A stretch of DNA of 44,275 bases from UBA6163 sp041753075 (GTDB lineage: Bacteria > Planctomycetota > Planctomycetia > Pirellulales > Pirellulaceae). The stretch covers positions 1 through 44,275 of the forward strand of contig JBGSVE010000023.1 in the NCBI GenBank assembly GCA_041753075.1. The letters are read 5' to 3'. Numbering within the stretch: position 1 is the first letter of the stretch; each line of letters begins with the position of its first letter. This document shows positions 1-9,007 of this stretch, one piece after another. The notes under the pieces are model-generated. The model ran no database searches. It was not told where the DNA came from and saw nothing but the letters and a program-made list of their open reading frames with translations. Both the position numbers and the translations under genes were made by a program.

Positions 1-37
1 GCCGTTTCTCGGTCGCCTGGTCGCTCTGGAACAATAG

Positions 38-418
38 CGTCGCCATCCTTGGCCTCGTGTAGAATCGTGGGATGAATTGGGAGACCGTAGACTAACCGAT
101 TACGCCAAAACCTCCGACACTAATTTTCCGTGCGTTGCTAAACTGCCCGCTGGAACCGTTGAGTCTTTGGTCAAGCCAGAGAACAAGGCGAAGTTAGCGT
201 CGATTTTGACCTATCACGTTGTAGCAGGTGCTGTTCCAGCAGCAACGGTCGTTACGCTTCACGAAGCGGGAACGGTTGAAGGTTCGAAAATCAAGATCGA
301 AGTCAAAGATGGCTCGGTTTTCTTGAATGGAAGTACGAAAGTGATTATCACCGACGTGCAATGCAGTAACGGTATCATTCATGTGATTGACACTGTCTTG
401 ATGCCGCCGAGCAAGTAA
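38..418 (+). pseudogene. C-terminal remnant of a fasciclin (FAS1) domain protein
   Basis: The translated segment ends with the second half of a FAS1 domain: LPAGTVESLVKPENKAKL, then ILTYHVVAG, then NGIIHVIDTVLMP, which are the typical H1/H2-like motifs of secreted fasciclin proteins. The first half of the domain (about 45 residues) and the signal peptide are missing. An in-frame TAG lies at 35-37 and the only start available is TTG at 77, without a convincing ribosome site. The stretch just before the conserved part (119-150) looks like the usual PTNDAFAKLP motif disturbed by small indels. A FAS1 protein normally needs export and a full domain, so I read this as a truncated, probably non-functional remnant. 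Its 3' end is intact and followed by a good terminator, so truncation came from the 5' side. A short live protein starting at TTG 77 is the alternative. Confidence 0.6.
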
Positions 419-441
419 GCTTACGCTGGTGTTTGTGGCTG

Positions 442-470
442 AACTCGCTTGCAATGCAAACGAGTTTTTT
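442..470 (+). terminator. Rho-independent terminator after the fasciclin remnant
   Basis: AACTCG at 442-447 pairs perfectly with CGAGTT at 461-466. Inside lies a second pairing, TTGCA with TGCAA (449-459), and the stem runs directly into a T tract at 465-470. It sits 24 bp after the stop codon of the fasciclin remnant, in the right orientation for it. Confidence 0.75.
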
Positions 471-606
471 CTGTTGGTTTGGAAAGTTGAAACTTGTCAT
501 TCCGCGACATTGATGGCTCGTCTGGCCAATCTCAAGTTCACAGTAATGGTCTGCGTACCAGTGATAAAGAATTTCTACAGGCTGCCAAGTCGTTTTACCT
601 CGCTGC

Positions 607-1362
607 TTAGCGACCTTCGCGAAGTCGGTCGCCGAGCAAGTTGTCCAGTTCTTCCTCAGCGTAGATTGCCGCGACGGTGCGATCGACATCGTAGGCGACG
701 CGTCGATAAGTCAGCGTTTCGTCGGCGACAATCACATAACAACTACGCGGATCGCTGTCACGCGGTTGACCGACACTGCCGACATTGACCATGAATTTTT
801 TTCCGTTTCCGGAGATTGAATAATTCTCGGGCACTGCTTCGCTGCGGAGAAACTTAAGGTCGCTGGTAAACACACCGGGAACGTGCGTGTGTCCTTGAAA
901 GCATGTTTGAGAAATCAACGAGAATAGCTTCTCCATTTTTTTTGGGTTTTGTGTGTCTTCGGGAAAGACATACTCGCTGGTTGGGCCACGAGGTGATCCG
1001 TGGACGAACAACATGCCGCCCCGCCGCATAACACGCGGCATCTTGCAGATGAAGTCCAGCCGCTGTTTACAAACCGCCGGATCACCACCGGAATGCAATT
1101 GTTGTCGCGTCCAAAAAATGGCCCGCTCGGCGGTGGAGTTAAAGCCTTCGGGGTCGAAGACGGCGCTGCTGTCGTGATTGCCCAGAACCGTAAAGCTAAA
1201 CTTCATCGCCGCATCAAGGCATTCACATGGATGGGGACCGTAACCAATCACGTCACCTAAACAAATGATCTCGTCAACCGATTGCGATTGAATATCCTCC
1301 ATCACGGCCTGGAGCGCGGCGAGGTTGCCGTGAATGTCGCTGACGATCGCAATCTTTCCCAA
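607..1362 (-). CDS. Calcineurin-like metallophosphoesterase
   Basis: This is a cytosolic metallophosphoesterase of the YfcE/MJ0936-like family. The dinuclear metal motifs appear in order: SDIHGN near the N-terminus, GDVIGYGP, GNHD and, in the C-terminal half, GHTH. Such enzymes hydrolyse phosphodiesters or phosphomonoesters; the substrate cannot be told from sequence. I chose the TTG at 1362 because GGAGAG lies 6 bases upstream and the protein then begins just before the KIAIVSDIHG core; the reading frame also extends to a TTG at 1386. It lies 57 bp downstream of the peroxiredoxin gene on the same strand and may be co-transcribed with it. Confidence 0.85.
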   Translation of the reverse strand: MGKIAIVSDIHGNLAALQAVMEDIQSQSVDEIICLGDVIGYGPHPCECLDAAMKFSFTVLGNHDSSAVFDPEGFNSTAERAIFWTRQQLHSGGDPAVCKQRLDFICKMPRVMRRGGMLFVHGSPRGPTSEYVFPEDTQNPKKMEKLFSLISQTCFQGHTHVPGVFTSDLKFLRSEAVPENYSISGNGKKFMVNVGSVGQPRDSDPRSCYVIVADETLTYRRVAYDVDRTVAAIYAEEELDNLLGDRLREGR

Positions 1363-1419
1363 TGCGGTCTCTCCGGGGTATGACAATGACGCTAAGTGCC
1401 AGCCTGATGAAAAGAACGC

Positions 1420-2016
1420 TTAGCCGGCGTACTGGGCACCGAAAAACTCTTTGCTCGATTCGACGCCGGGCTTGATCGTGCGGCCGCCTTCTTTCCAATC
1501 CGCTGGACAAACTTCGCCGTTTTTCTCGAAATACTGCAATGCCTGGACCATTCGCAACGCCTCATCAACGCTGCGGCCCAACGGCAAGTCGTTGACGACC
1601 TGGTGCCGGACGACGCCTTCGCGATCGATCAAAAACGTACCGCGAAGAGCGACGCCGCTATCCAATAGCACATCATAATCACGAGCAATCTGCTTATTCA
1701 AATCGGCGACCAACGGATATTTTATGTCGCCGATTCCACCCTGATTTCGCGGTGTGTTTCGCCACGCAAGATGCGAGAAATGGCTATCGATCGAGGCCCC
1801 GATCACTTGCACGCCAAGCGACTCAAATTCCTTGACGCGATCACTGAAGGCAATAATTTCGGTTGGACAAACGAAGGTAAAGTCGAGCGGGTAAAAGAAG
1901 AACAGCACATACTTGCCGCGATAGGCACCGAGCGTGAAGTCGTCTTTGAACGAGCCGTCAGGCATGACAGCGGTGGCTTTGAAGTCGGGAGCGGCCTGGG
2001 TCACGAGCACTGACAT
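1420..2016 (-). CDS. Typical 2-Cys peroxiredoxin (AhpC/Prx1 type)
   Basis: A 198-residue thiol peroxidase that reduces hydrogen peroxide and organic peroxides in the cytosol. The peroxidatic Cys50 lies in FTFVCPTE, and the resolving cysteine is Cys170 in GEVCPADW, so it is a typical dimeric 2-Cys enzyme. Length is that of the Prx1/AhpC family. The ATG at 2016 is preceded by GGAGA at good spacing. No ahpF or thioredoxin reductase gene is adjacent, so the electron donor is not evident. The metallophosphoesterase gene follows on the same strand. The 141 bp to the divergent sulfatase gene probably hold both promoters, but I see no clear operator. Confidence 0.93.
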   Translation of the reverse strand: MSVLVTQAAPDFKATAVMPDGSFKDDFTLGAYRGKYVLFFFYPLDFTFVCPTEIIAFSDRVKEFESLGVQVIGASIDSHFSHLAWRNTPRNQGGIGDIKYPLVADLNKQIARDYDVLLDSGVALRGTFLIDREGVVRHQVVNDLPLGRSVDEALRMVQALQYFEKNGEVCPADWKEGGRTIKPGVESSKEFFGAQYAG

Positions 2017-2157
2017 TGAGTAATTCTCCGAGTAAAGTTTAAATGTGCTGAGGTAACATAATCCCGCCCCGAGCCCTCCTCATCAAGGCCCGTCACCGGC
2101 CTGCGGCATTTCGTTACAATTCGAACTTCTTACCTTACCTCATTTGGTACCCCGTCC

Positions 2158-3519
2158 ATGAGTCTTTTACGCTGTTTCTGCATCAGCCTCGTTTTGCTGG
2201 TCGCCCCACTTTTTAATCAATCGCCGGCGGCCGAGAACCGTCCCAACGTGGTATTTATCCTGAGCGACGACCAAGCCTGGGGCGACTATTCGTTCATGGG
2301 GCACCCCAGTATCGAAACCCCGCGGCTTGATGAATTGGCGGCGCGCAGCGCCACGTTTACTCGCGGTTACGTGCCCGACAGCCTCTGTCGTCCCTCATTG
2401 GCGACCATTATCAGCGGGCTGTATCCACACCAACACGGCATTGTTGGCAATGACCCGCCGCTGCCAGAGGCGATTATCAAAGGCGGCAAAAACATCAATC
2501 GCGGTGCTCATTATCGTTCGCCCCAGTACGTTGCGGTTCGCAATCAATATCTGCGACACGCCACGACGATGCAAACGCTTCCCGAAATGCTTTCGCCGCT
2601 GGGCTATCGCTCGATGCAATCAGGCAAATGGTGGGAAGGCGGTGTTGCGGTCGGCGGTTTTGACGAAGGAATGACCGTTGGCGACTTTTCCAAGAATGGA
2701 CGACACGGCGACGACGGGCTGAAGATAGGCCGCGACGGTATGGAACCAGTGCTGGAGTTCTTGTCGCGCAGCGCCGATTCGAAGCAACCGTTCTTCCTTT
2801 GGTACGCACCGATGTTGCCGCACACGCCGCACGATCCACCGGCTGATTTGCTTGCGAAGTATCAAGCACGAACCGATTCGATGGCGATTGCAAAGTATTG
2901 GGCGAATTGCGAACGCTTCGATCAATCATGTGGTCAACTGATCGACGCGTTGGACGACAATGGGCTCACCGACAACACGATCATCATGTATGTCACTGAC
3001 AATGGTTGGATCAATCAAGTCCACGAAAGCGCGTATGCACCGCGCAGCAAACGCAGTCCCAATGAAGGCGGCACGCGAACGCCGATCATGGTCTGTTGGC
3101 CCGGCAAGATCACGCCGCGGTTGGACACCACTCACCTGGCGTCGTCAATCGATATGGTGCCGACGATTTGTTCGCTTTTGGGTCCAAACGAAGGACTTGA
3201 AAAAGCGGCAGCGGGGCTACCGGGAATCAATTTGCTTGACGAGTCAGTGATTGCGAAACGCGACACGTTGTATGGCGAGATTTTCGAGCATGACATTGTG
3301 GCGATGGATGATCCGGCGGCGAGTTTGATGTACCGCTGGGTGATCGAGGGCAATTATAAATTGATCGATCCATCGTCTCGACTGGCCGGCGAATCACCGC
3401 AACTCTATCGTCTCGACGAAGATCCCGCCGAAGACCATGATTTAGCGGGCGTCGATCCCGATCGCGTTGCGCGGTTGACCGCCAAGCTGGATGCTTGGTA
3501 TGCACCGCCGACTCGTTAG
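2158..3519 (+). CDS. Exported sulfatase (alkaline phosphatase superfamily)
   Basis: A 453-residue sulfatase with an N-terminal signal peptide (about residues 1-25). Metal-binding Asp37-Asp38 occurs in FILSDDQAWGDY, followed by the activation motif at Cys77 (LCRPSLAT) and the downstream SGLYPHQHG. Cys77 should be converted to formylglycine by a sulfatase-maturing enzyme, which is not in this window. The canonical motif is C-x-P-S-R; here the arginine is Leu81. Late motifs such as VTDNGW and ELYRLDEDPAEDHDLA-like text at the C-terminus fit planctomycete sulfatases, used for sulfated polysaccharides. The substrate is unknown. The gene ends in a 4-bp convergent overlap with the DUF218 gene. Confidence 0.9.
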   Translation: MSLLRCFCISLVLLVAPLFNQSPAAENRPNVVFILSDDQAWGDYSFMGHPSIETPRLDELAARSATFTRGYVPDSLCRPSLATIISGLYPHQHGIVGNDPPLPEAIIKGGKNINRGAHYRSPQYVAVRNQYLRHATTMQTLPEMLSPLGYRSMQSGKWWEGGVAVGGFDEGMTVGDFSKNGRHGDDGLKIGRDGMEPVLEFLSRSADSKQPFFLWYAPMLPHTPHDPPADLLAKYQARTDSMAIAKYWANCERFDQSCGQLIDALDDNGLTDNTIIMYVTDNGWINQVHESAYAPRSKRSPNEGGTRTPIMVCWPGKITPRLDTTHLASSIDMVPTICSLLGPNEGLEKAAAGLPGINLLDESVIAKRDTLYGEIFEHDIVAMDDPAASLMYRWVIEGNYKLIDPSSRLAGESPQLYRLDEDPAEDHDLAGVDPDRVARLTAKLDAWYAPPTR

Positions 3520-4433
3520 CGACCGACCACGCGGGCTAATAATTCGCGGATCGCGCTGGCGAATTTGGCACCTGAGCCGGCATTGGGAATGAAATCGCTG
3601 GGCGACCAGGGTTCATCGGGACCCGCTTTGTAGTCAACCGGTATGGCGACGAGATCGAGTCCCTCGCGAGCGGCCAAACGCATGGCGCGTTGCATGTGAA
3701 AGGCGCTGGTAATCAAGCCGATAGGCCCGTCCGTCGGCAATGTCTCGGGCGGATCGCTAAGAAACGCGCGCAGGCCAATCATCTCTTCCGACGTATTGAT
3801 CCCCGGCGTGCGATACAGCGATTGGGGCGCTACGGCGAGCGACTCCAGGATCTCCATACCGACCACGCCGGGATGGTTTCGCTCGAGATTCGCTCGCTCC
3901 TGGGCGTCGCCGTTGGCCAAATCGGGGATGAAGTTATCGACTCCGGTGCAGACGATTGTTTTTGTCTTGCCGGCATGGTACATCTCGGCGGCAAAAACGA
4001 TTCGTTGGCCCGCTGTGTTTAATTGCGCCGAACCATCGCGACCAATCGACGCGCCACCCCCAAGTACGACAACAGCACGATACACCGGAGCCTCGGCGGA
4101 AAGCGACTGCGGCTGCAGCGGCGGAGCTTCGACGTAGATCATCAATTGCTGGCTGACCGCAGGACAAAAGAAAAACATAATCGCGATGAACAACAATGCG
4201 GTCATGGCGGCGGCGTATCGATTGCCACTGCGCAGCAAATGCACCGTTGCCAGTGCGGTCCCCATCCACGCCAAACCCAACGGCATTGCCAATTCAACGA
4301 GTATCCGCTGGGCGGACAAACTGCCTTCGCGGTACTGCGCGAATACAACCGGCAACGACATGCCGATAATTGCATAGATCGTCGATCGCCACAGACTTGG
4401 TTTGGCATTGTCAGGTGAATCGTCAGCCATCAC
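3516..4433 (-). CDS. DUF218 (YdcF/ElyC/SanA-like) membrane protein
   Basis: The N-terminal third has about three hydrophobic segments; the C-terminal part is a DUF218 domain with VVVLGGGAS, then TSEEMIGL, and ITSAFHMQRAM, the family signature for binding a phosphate-bearing or polyisoprenoid substrate. Family members ElyC and SanA act in envelope integrity and peptidoglycan-precursor metabolism in E. coli; the exact reaction is unsettled. The start is GTG 4433 or ATG 4430; either overlaps the TGA stop of the upstream acyl-ACP synthetase, so translation is probably coupled. A shared envelope or lipid role with that gene is inference. Confidence 0.8.
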   Translation of the reverse strand: MMADDSPDNAKPSLWRSTIYAIIGMSLPVVFAQYREGSLSAQRILVELAMPLGLAWMGTALATVHLLRSGNRYAAAMTALLFIAIMFFFCPAVSQQLMIYVEAPPLQPQSLSAEAPVYRAVVVLGGGASIGRDGSAQLNTAGQRIVFAAEMYHAGKTKTIVCTGVDNFIPDLANGDAQERANLERNHPGVVGMEILESLAVAPQSLYRTPGINTSEEMIGLRAFLSDPPETLPTDGPIGLITSAFHMQRAMRLAAREGLDLVAIPVDYKAGPDEPWSPSDFIPNAGSGAKFASAIRELLARVVGR

Positions 4434-6748
4434 TCGTCATCGCCCGCGGGTTGCCCGCTTGAGCACTGGCTGATCGTCATCTGGGTCGCCATCTCGCGGG
4501 CGCCCTGGAGGTCCAGTTTGCCGGTGCCAAGCACCGGAATCTTATCGACCACAAAGAAACTATCGGCACCGGGAATGAACAGGTTTGGTAGTCCCGATTG
4601 CGATAGCGCGGCGCGCAGTTCAGCAACCGATTTTTCGCTGGGCAAATGCAGCACAATGATTCGCTCGCCACGTTTGGCATCGGGAATCGCGGTCACACAA
4701 ACTTGAATCAAGTCATCGTTTGGATCATCGCCAATGAATCGCATCAACTCGTCTTCGATGCGGATGTGAGGCACCATTTCACCGCCAATCTTGGAAAACC
4801 GACTGAGCCGTCCCGTGATGTGCAAAAACCCCTCCATGTCCACGTGCGCGATGTCGCCGGTGACATACCAGCCATCGACGACGGCTTTGTCGGTCAAATC
4901 TTGGCGACCGATATAGCCCCGCATCACGTTCGGCCCCGTCACAAGCAACATGCCATCCTGGCCGGCGGCTAGCTCGATCGCCGAATCATCAGGCGAGACA
5001 ATCTTGGCTGCGGTACCGGGTAACGGACGACCGACCGATCCTTCGACGCGGTCCAATTGGTAAGCGGCCTGTGAACGGGTCGGCGGAATGTTCACCGACA
5101 CCAGTGGGCTGAGTTCGGTGGCACCGTAGCCTTCGACTGGCCGGACGCCGAACCGCTGTTCGAATGCATCGAACAAATCAGCGGGCATTTTCTCGGCACC
5201 GACGACGACGACATTGAGCTTGCTGAATTGTGCCGGTTCGATGCGGCGCAGGTAGCCACGCAGGAATGTTGGCGTTCCGAGTAACACCGTGGCACCGTAG
5301 CGCTCGGCCAGCTTGCCGATCTGGCGAGCGTCAAGCGGGTTGAAATGGTAAACGCCCGTAGGCCCAAGCGTCATCACACCCCACAACGTAACCGAGAATC
5401 CAAACGAATGAAAAAACGGCAGGACGCCCAGCACGACGTCTTCGCGCGTCAATTGAACGGCGCGGCGAATTGCCTCGACGTTGTGGCTGATGTTCGCGTG
5501 GCTGAGCATTACGCCTTTGGGATTGCCGGTCGAGCCGCTGGTGAAAATTAATGTCAACAAATCGTCGGGACTAATTCGGTGCAGTCCAAGGACGACACTG
5601 AGCACATGCTTAGGCGTCAGCACCGCCTGCACAAACGCAATCGCCTTGTCGAGTTTGCTGACCTTGTCCTTCAAGTCTTCCAGCGCAACCACATTGGCTT
5701 CGAGCTTCAGATCCATCTTTTCGATAAACTTGGCGCTGGACAGCACCGTGCGAATCTTCGCCTGGTCGATGCAATGATTGATCGCCGCAGCGGGCAATGT
5801 GTAGTTGAGGTTTGCGGAGATGCGTTTGTCGAAGGCCAACGCGACATTCGCGAGCACGCCGGCGACGCTTGGCGGCAACAGCAATCCCACGGTGGTTTCG
5901 TCGTTCTTGAACACTTCGCGGCGCAGCATGCGCCGCAGCGCCAGTGCGCGAATGAGCGCATCGCGCCCCTTTAATTCGACCCCGGTCGAGTCAGCAACTT
6001 TGATCTTGGTTGCATCCAAACGCCAGGCGCGGATGATCTCCAGCGGCAGGATCTTGAACTGCTTGCGTCGCGCGATCGTTGCCTTGGCCCCCAGCGCCAA
6101 GACCGCCGATTGCAAGCGGTCCACCGGCGTATCGACCGGCAGCGGTTTATCGATATAAAGCGTCAATTCGCGCCGTGGCCACTCGGGCCATTTCCAAAAA
6201 AACTTGCCGCCGGAAAAGCTGAACACGCTGCCCCACATGCCGTCGAGGTAAACGGGTAATAGGGGCACAGTCGTGCCTTTAACGATCTTGGTGATTCCGG
6301 GCTTGAACGCCTGCAATTGGCCGGTGCGAGTCAGCGTGCCCTCGGGAAAAATTCCGATCACATCGCCTTTGTTGAGACCTTCGCGAGAAGCAATCAATGC
6401 CCGGCCGATCGACTTGGGGCTGCTTGACATCATGATCGTGTCAAACGCACCGCCCAGGAAATCACCAATCCGCGACTTGAAATTGCCTCCGTCGACGAGG
6501 AAGCGAATGTTTCGCGGCAACAACCACAACAACACAATCCCGTCGATCCAGGAAACATGATTGCTGACCAACGCGACGCCGCCGGTTTTGGGCAAGTTTT
6601 CCATCCCGACGACGCGGGCACGGTATAACAACGTCAGGGTCGGTGTGAACAGGCAGCGAACGAATTTGCGGCGGTTAAGTTTGGCGAATAGTATCAATCC
6701 GACCACAGCGACGACGACGCCCAGCAGCACGTAAAGAAAAGTGTTCAT
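4430..6748 (-). CDS. aas: Fused lysophospholipid acyltransferase / acyl-ACP synthetase (Aas-like)
   Basis: A 772-residue two-domain protein. After one N-terminal membrane helix comes a PlsC-type acyltransferase with NHVSWID (the HX4D motif) and FPEGT. It is followed by an AMP-binding domain with the P-loop-like TSGSTGNPKG, then VEGYGATELSP, YVTGDIAHVD and GTGKLD. This is the architecture of Aas, which re-acylates lysophosphatidylethanolamine using fatty acids activated on ACP. The open frame extends to TTG 6793, but ATG 6748 places the membrane helix at the N-terminus and is preferred. It is translationally coupled to the DUF218 gene. The MFS flippase (LplT) that often accompanies Aas is not present. 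Confidence 0.87.
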   Translation of the reverse strand: MNTFLYVLLGVVVAVVGLILFAKLNRRKFVRCLFTPTLTLLYRARVVGMENLPKTGGVALVSNHVSWIDGIVLLWLLPRNIRFLVDGGNFKSRIGDFLGGAFDTIMMSSSPKSIGRALIASREGLNKGDVIGIFPEGTLTRTGQLQAFKPGITKIVKGTTVPLLPVYLDGMWGSVFSFSGGKFFWKWPEWPRRELTLYIDKPLPVDTPVDRLQSAVLALGAKATIARRKQFKILPLEIIRAWRLDATKIKVADSTGVELKGRDALIRALALRRMLRREVFKNDETTVGLLLPPSVAGVLANVALAFDKRISANLNYTLPAAAINHCIDQAKIRTVLSSAKFIEKMDLKLEANVVALEDLKDKVSKLDKAIAFVQAVLTPKHVLSVVLGLHRISPDDLLTLIFTSGSTGNPKGVMLSHANISHNVEAIRRAVQLTREDVVLGVLPFFHSFGFSVTLWGVMTLGPTGVYHFNPLDARQIGKLAERYGATVLLGTPTFLRGYLRRIEPAQFSKLNVVVVGAEKMPADLFDAFEQRFGVRPVEGYGATELSPLVSVNIPPTRSQAAYQLDRVEGSVGRPLPGTAAKIVSPDDSAIELAAGQDGMLLVTGPNVMRGYIGRQDLTDKAVVDGWYVTGDIAHVDMEGFLHITGRLSRFSKIGGEMVPHIRIEDELMRFIGDDPNDDLIQVCVTAIPDAKRGERIIVLHLPSEKSVAELRAALSQSGLPNLFIPGADSFFVVDKIPVLGTGKLDLQGAREMATQMTISQCSSGQPAGDDE

Positions 6749-6842
6749 CCGGTCCCGATCGCAGCCAAGTCTCTGAAACGCAAATCCGCACAAGTCGATG
6801 TTTTAGGGTTATGGGCGGGCAGCGCGTAGACCAGTGTGCCGT

Positions 6843-7160
6843 TCAGCTTGGTTCGAGCAAGCTGTCGAACACGCGAACCAACTTCCAACTGGGTCTTTCA
6901 AGTTCGATGAACTTCAAATGTCGCGGAGCAGTCTGATATGCATCATGTGTCGCGCGATCGCGAAAGATCACGTGCAATGAAACTTCGTATTGGGCATCGT
7001 TGACCGGGCGGTCGAGTTCGGTGTCGCGCCGACCGACCGAAAAATCGACCACGCCGTCGTGGCCGGTCAAATATTCCTGGCAAGCTGCGATCAGCTTCGT
7101 TACGTTCGACTCGGTCGGTTCGTGTAAGGAAAAGAAAACATGGTGAGCAAGTCGTGACAT
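6843..7160 (-). CDS. Dabb (stress-responsive A/B barrel) domain protein
   Basis: A 105-residue protein beginning MSRLAHHVFFSL, the typical first strand of a dimeric alpha-beta (Dabb) barrel, followed by the GVVDFSVGRR and YEVSLHVIFRDRATHDAYQ pattern and an HLKFIE segment near the end. Dabb proteins are small ferredoxin-like dimers; most have no assigned reaction. I chose ATG 7160 because AGGA lies 6 bases upstream, overlapping the TAG stop of the FHA gene, so the two genes form an operon. The open frame upstream overlaps the FHA gene and is not needed. Confidence 0.8.
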   Translation of the reverse strand: MSRLAHHVFFSLHEPTESNVTKLIAACQEYLTGHDGVVDFSVGRRDTELDRPVNDAQYEVSLHVIFRDRATHDAYQTAPRHLKFIELERPSWKLVRVFDSLLEPS

Positions 7161-7167
7161 GCGAATC

Positions 7168-7626
7168 CTAGAGTTCGGTGATGTTTTTGTTCTTGGTCGG
7201 ATCGGACTCGCTGCGGCGGCTGAGCCCAGCACGGTCCATCAAAGAACTCTTCATCAACTCTTCCATGTGATCATCGTCGGCTGGCGGCGGGCCAAACGCG
7301 CCAAGATCCTGTGGTTCGTAAACAAGTTGATATTCGTGCTTGGCAAACGAGATGCGACACTTGGGGTCGAGCCGTTTGCGAACGATCGAGCGACCATCGA
7401 CCTTGGTACCATTGCGGCTTCCCAGATCGCGAACGAACCAGTATCCATGCTCGACCGTCATCCGGCAATGCTGGCCCGAAATATTATTGAACTTGAGCAC
7501 AATGTCACAGCCTTCACGTCGGCCGACGATCAAACGATCCTTCATTAGCGGAATTGGATCTCCGCCGCCGACCGGAACTAGCACGCCGAACCGCGTCGGT
7601 CCGTCAACTTTATGATCCCAAGACAT
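7168..7626 (-). CDS. FHA domain protein
   Basis: A 152-residue cytosolic protein consisting mainly of one forkhead-associated domain. The phosphothreonine-binding motifs are visible: VGRREGCDIVL, then ISGQHC, then RDLGSRNGTKVDG. FHA domains bind phosphothreonine and usually work with Ser/Thr kinases of the Hanks type, which are abundant in planctomycetes; none is encoded nearby. The C-terminal tail is charged and probably disordered. The ATG at 7626 was preferred over the TTG at 7644. The Dabb gene follows with its ribosome site in the stop codon of this gene, which suggests a linked role that I cannot name. Confidence 0.85.
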   Translation of the reverse strand: MSWDHKVDGPTRFGVLVPVGGGDPIPLMKDRLIVGRREGCDIVLKFNNISGQHCRMTVEHGYWFVRDLGSRNGTKVDGRSIVRKRLDPKCRISFAKHEYQLVYEPQDLGAFGPPPADDDHMEELMKSSLMDRAGLSRRSESDPTKNKNITEL

Positions 7627-7706
7627 GGTTTGAACTCGCGTCAAGTTGAGTGAACACCTATTGCCGAATCTTCATTATAATTTACTGAAGAATCGCCGAG
7701 ATCAAT

Positions 7707-8819
7707 GTGAGAAACCGACGGATGCAAAAAGATTCTGGCATTGCCAGCCCCACCAGCCACGAAAACCGGCATCTTGATGATCATCTTTCGAATCGATTTC
7801 GGGCTTTCGGTGCTGCGCTGAAGCGGCGATTTGGCGGTCGCATCCAACGGGTCAGCATCGACGCCGGCTTTACCTGTCCAAATGTCGATGGCGCGGTGGC
7901 CCAGGGTGGATGCAATTTTTGCGACAACCGATCGTTCAGTCCTAGCCGCCGCGTTCGCTTGGCTGCGGTGTCGGAGCAATTGACGCGCGGGATCGCGACG
8001 GTGAGAAAGCGATACAAAAATCCAATCGGTTTCATTGCTTATTTTCAACCGGCGACCAACACGTACGCTCCGCTTGACCAATTGGAGGAAGTCTACCGAC
8101 TGGCGCTGACTCACTCGCCCGAGATCGTTGGGTTGGCAATCGGCACGCGACCGGATTGCGTTCCCGATCCAGTGTTGGAGCTGCTTGAGCAATTGGCGCG
8201 CGAGACTTACGTGTCGCTCGAGTATGGGATGCAATCATGCCATGACGAAAGCCTGCTGTGGATGAATCGAGCCCATCGCCACGCACACATGGTTGACGCG
8301 ATGAACCGCAGTCGCGGTCGTGGCTTCGAGACCTGCGCGCACATTATTCTGGGTGTTCCCAGCGAGACACCGGAAATGATGCTGCAGACCGCGCGGACGA
8401 TTGGACCGCTGGGCTGTGACGCGGTGAAGATCCACAATCTGTACGCCGTCCAGGGTACGCCGCTGGGTGACGAAGTGCTTCGCGGCGAAGTGAAAATGCT
8501 GGAGCGCGGCGCCTACGTGCGTACCTTGATTGAATTTTTGCGATTGATTCCTCCCGAAACTATCGTTGAAAGAATCAGCGGCGATGCGCCGCCAAAGTAT
8601 CTGATTGGTCCGCTGTGGTGCTTAGAAAAGTCATCGTTGCGAAAAGAGATCCAGGACGAAATGGTCCGGTTGGGAGCTTGGCAGGGTGATCGTTACGATT
8701 CGGCCTGGCGCGATGAAGTCGCACCAGCGTCGACGCCCGCAGCGATTCAAGAACGAATTGGCATTCGCGGTCGTTTGCCGGTCTTGCGGTTGGGTTCGGC
8801 AAGCAAGGCCACGCAGTGA
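7707..8819 (+). CDS. Radical SAM protein of the YhcC family (TIGR01212)
   Basis: A 370-residue radical S-adenosylmethionine protein. The cluster cysteines are Cys57, Cys69 and Cys72 (FTCPNVDG ... GGCNFCDN), the spacing peculiar to the YhcC/TIGR01212 family rather than the usual CX3CX2C. Later family motifs are AYFQPATNTYAP, IGTRPDC, LEYGMQS, HIILGVPSE and KIHNLYAVQGT. The physiological reaction of this family is not established. The start is GTG 7707 or ATG 7722. It is divergent from the FHA/Dabb pair, and about 80 bp between them should hold both promoters. Confidence 0.9.
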   Translation: MRNRRMQKDSGIASPTSHENRHLDDHLSNRFRAFGAALKRRFGGRIQRVSIDAGFTCPNVDGAVAQGGCNFCDNRSFSPSRRVRLAAVSEQLTRGIATVRKRYKNPIGFIAYFQPATNTYAPLDQLEEVYRLALTHSPEIVGLAIGTRPDCVPDPVLELLEQLARETYVSLEYGMQSCHDESLLWMNRAHRHAHMVDAMNRSRGRGFETCAHIILGVPSETPEMMLQTARTIGPLGCDAVKIHNLYAVQGTPLGDEVLRGEVKMLERGAYVRTLIEFLRLIPPETIVERISGDAPPKYLIGPLWCLEKSSLRKEIQDEMVRLGAWQGDRYDSAWRDEVAPASTPAAIQERIGIRGRLPVLRLGSASKATQ

Positions 8820-8826
8820 CGTATTT

Positions 8827-8909
8827 TTGTAGAACAATTGTCTCAATTGTTTCTCGCGGGCTTTGCCAGCGACGTGCGCACCGAACGATTGAGGTCAATC
8901 GTTCTACAA
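8827..8909. repeat. Double-hairpin inverted repeat (REPIN-like), GTAG-headed
   Basis: The left arm (8827-8853) reads TTGTAGAACAATTG then TCT then CAATTGTTT, and is itself a hairpin. The right arm (8882-8909) reads GAACGATTG, AGGT, CAATCGTTC, then TACAA, also a hairpin, in inverted orientation. The two arms differ by an A-T to G-C change made on both sides of the stem, so each hairpin stays paired. The outer end carries a GTAG tetranucleotide next to the palindrome, as in REP sequences used by RAYT transposases. It lies between two plus-strand genes. Confidence 0.65.
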
Positions 8910-9007
8910 TGATTGCTTCAAACGCGGCACCACGGCGGCTTGGCAGTTTTGCTATCATTTCGGTGGACTATTTTTGACGTTAACTCTTTGAAGTCGATGG
9001 TGGGATT

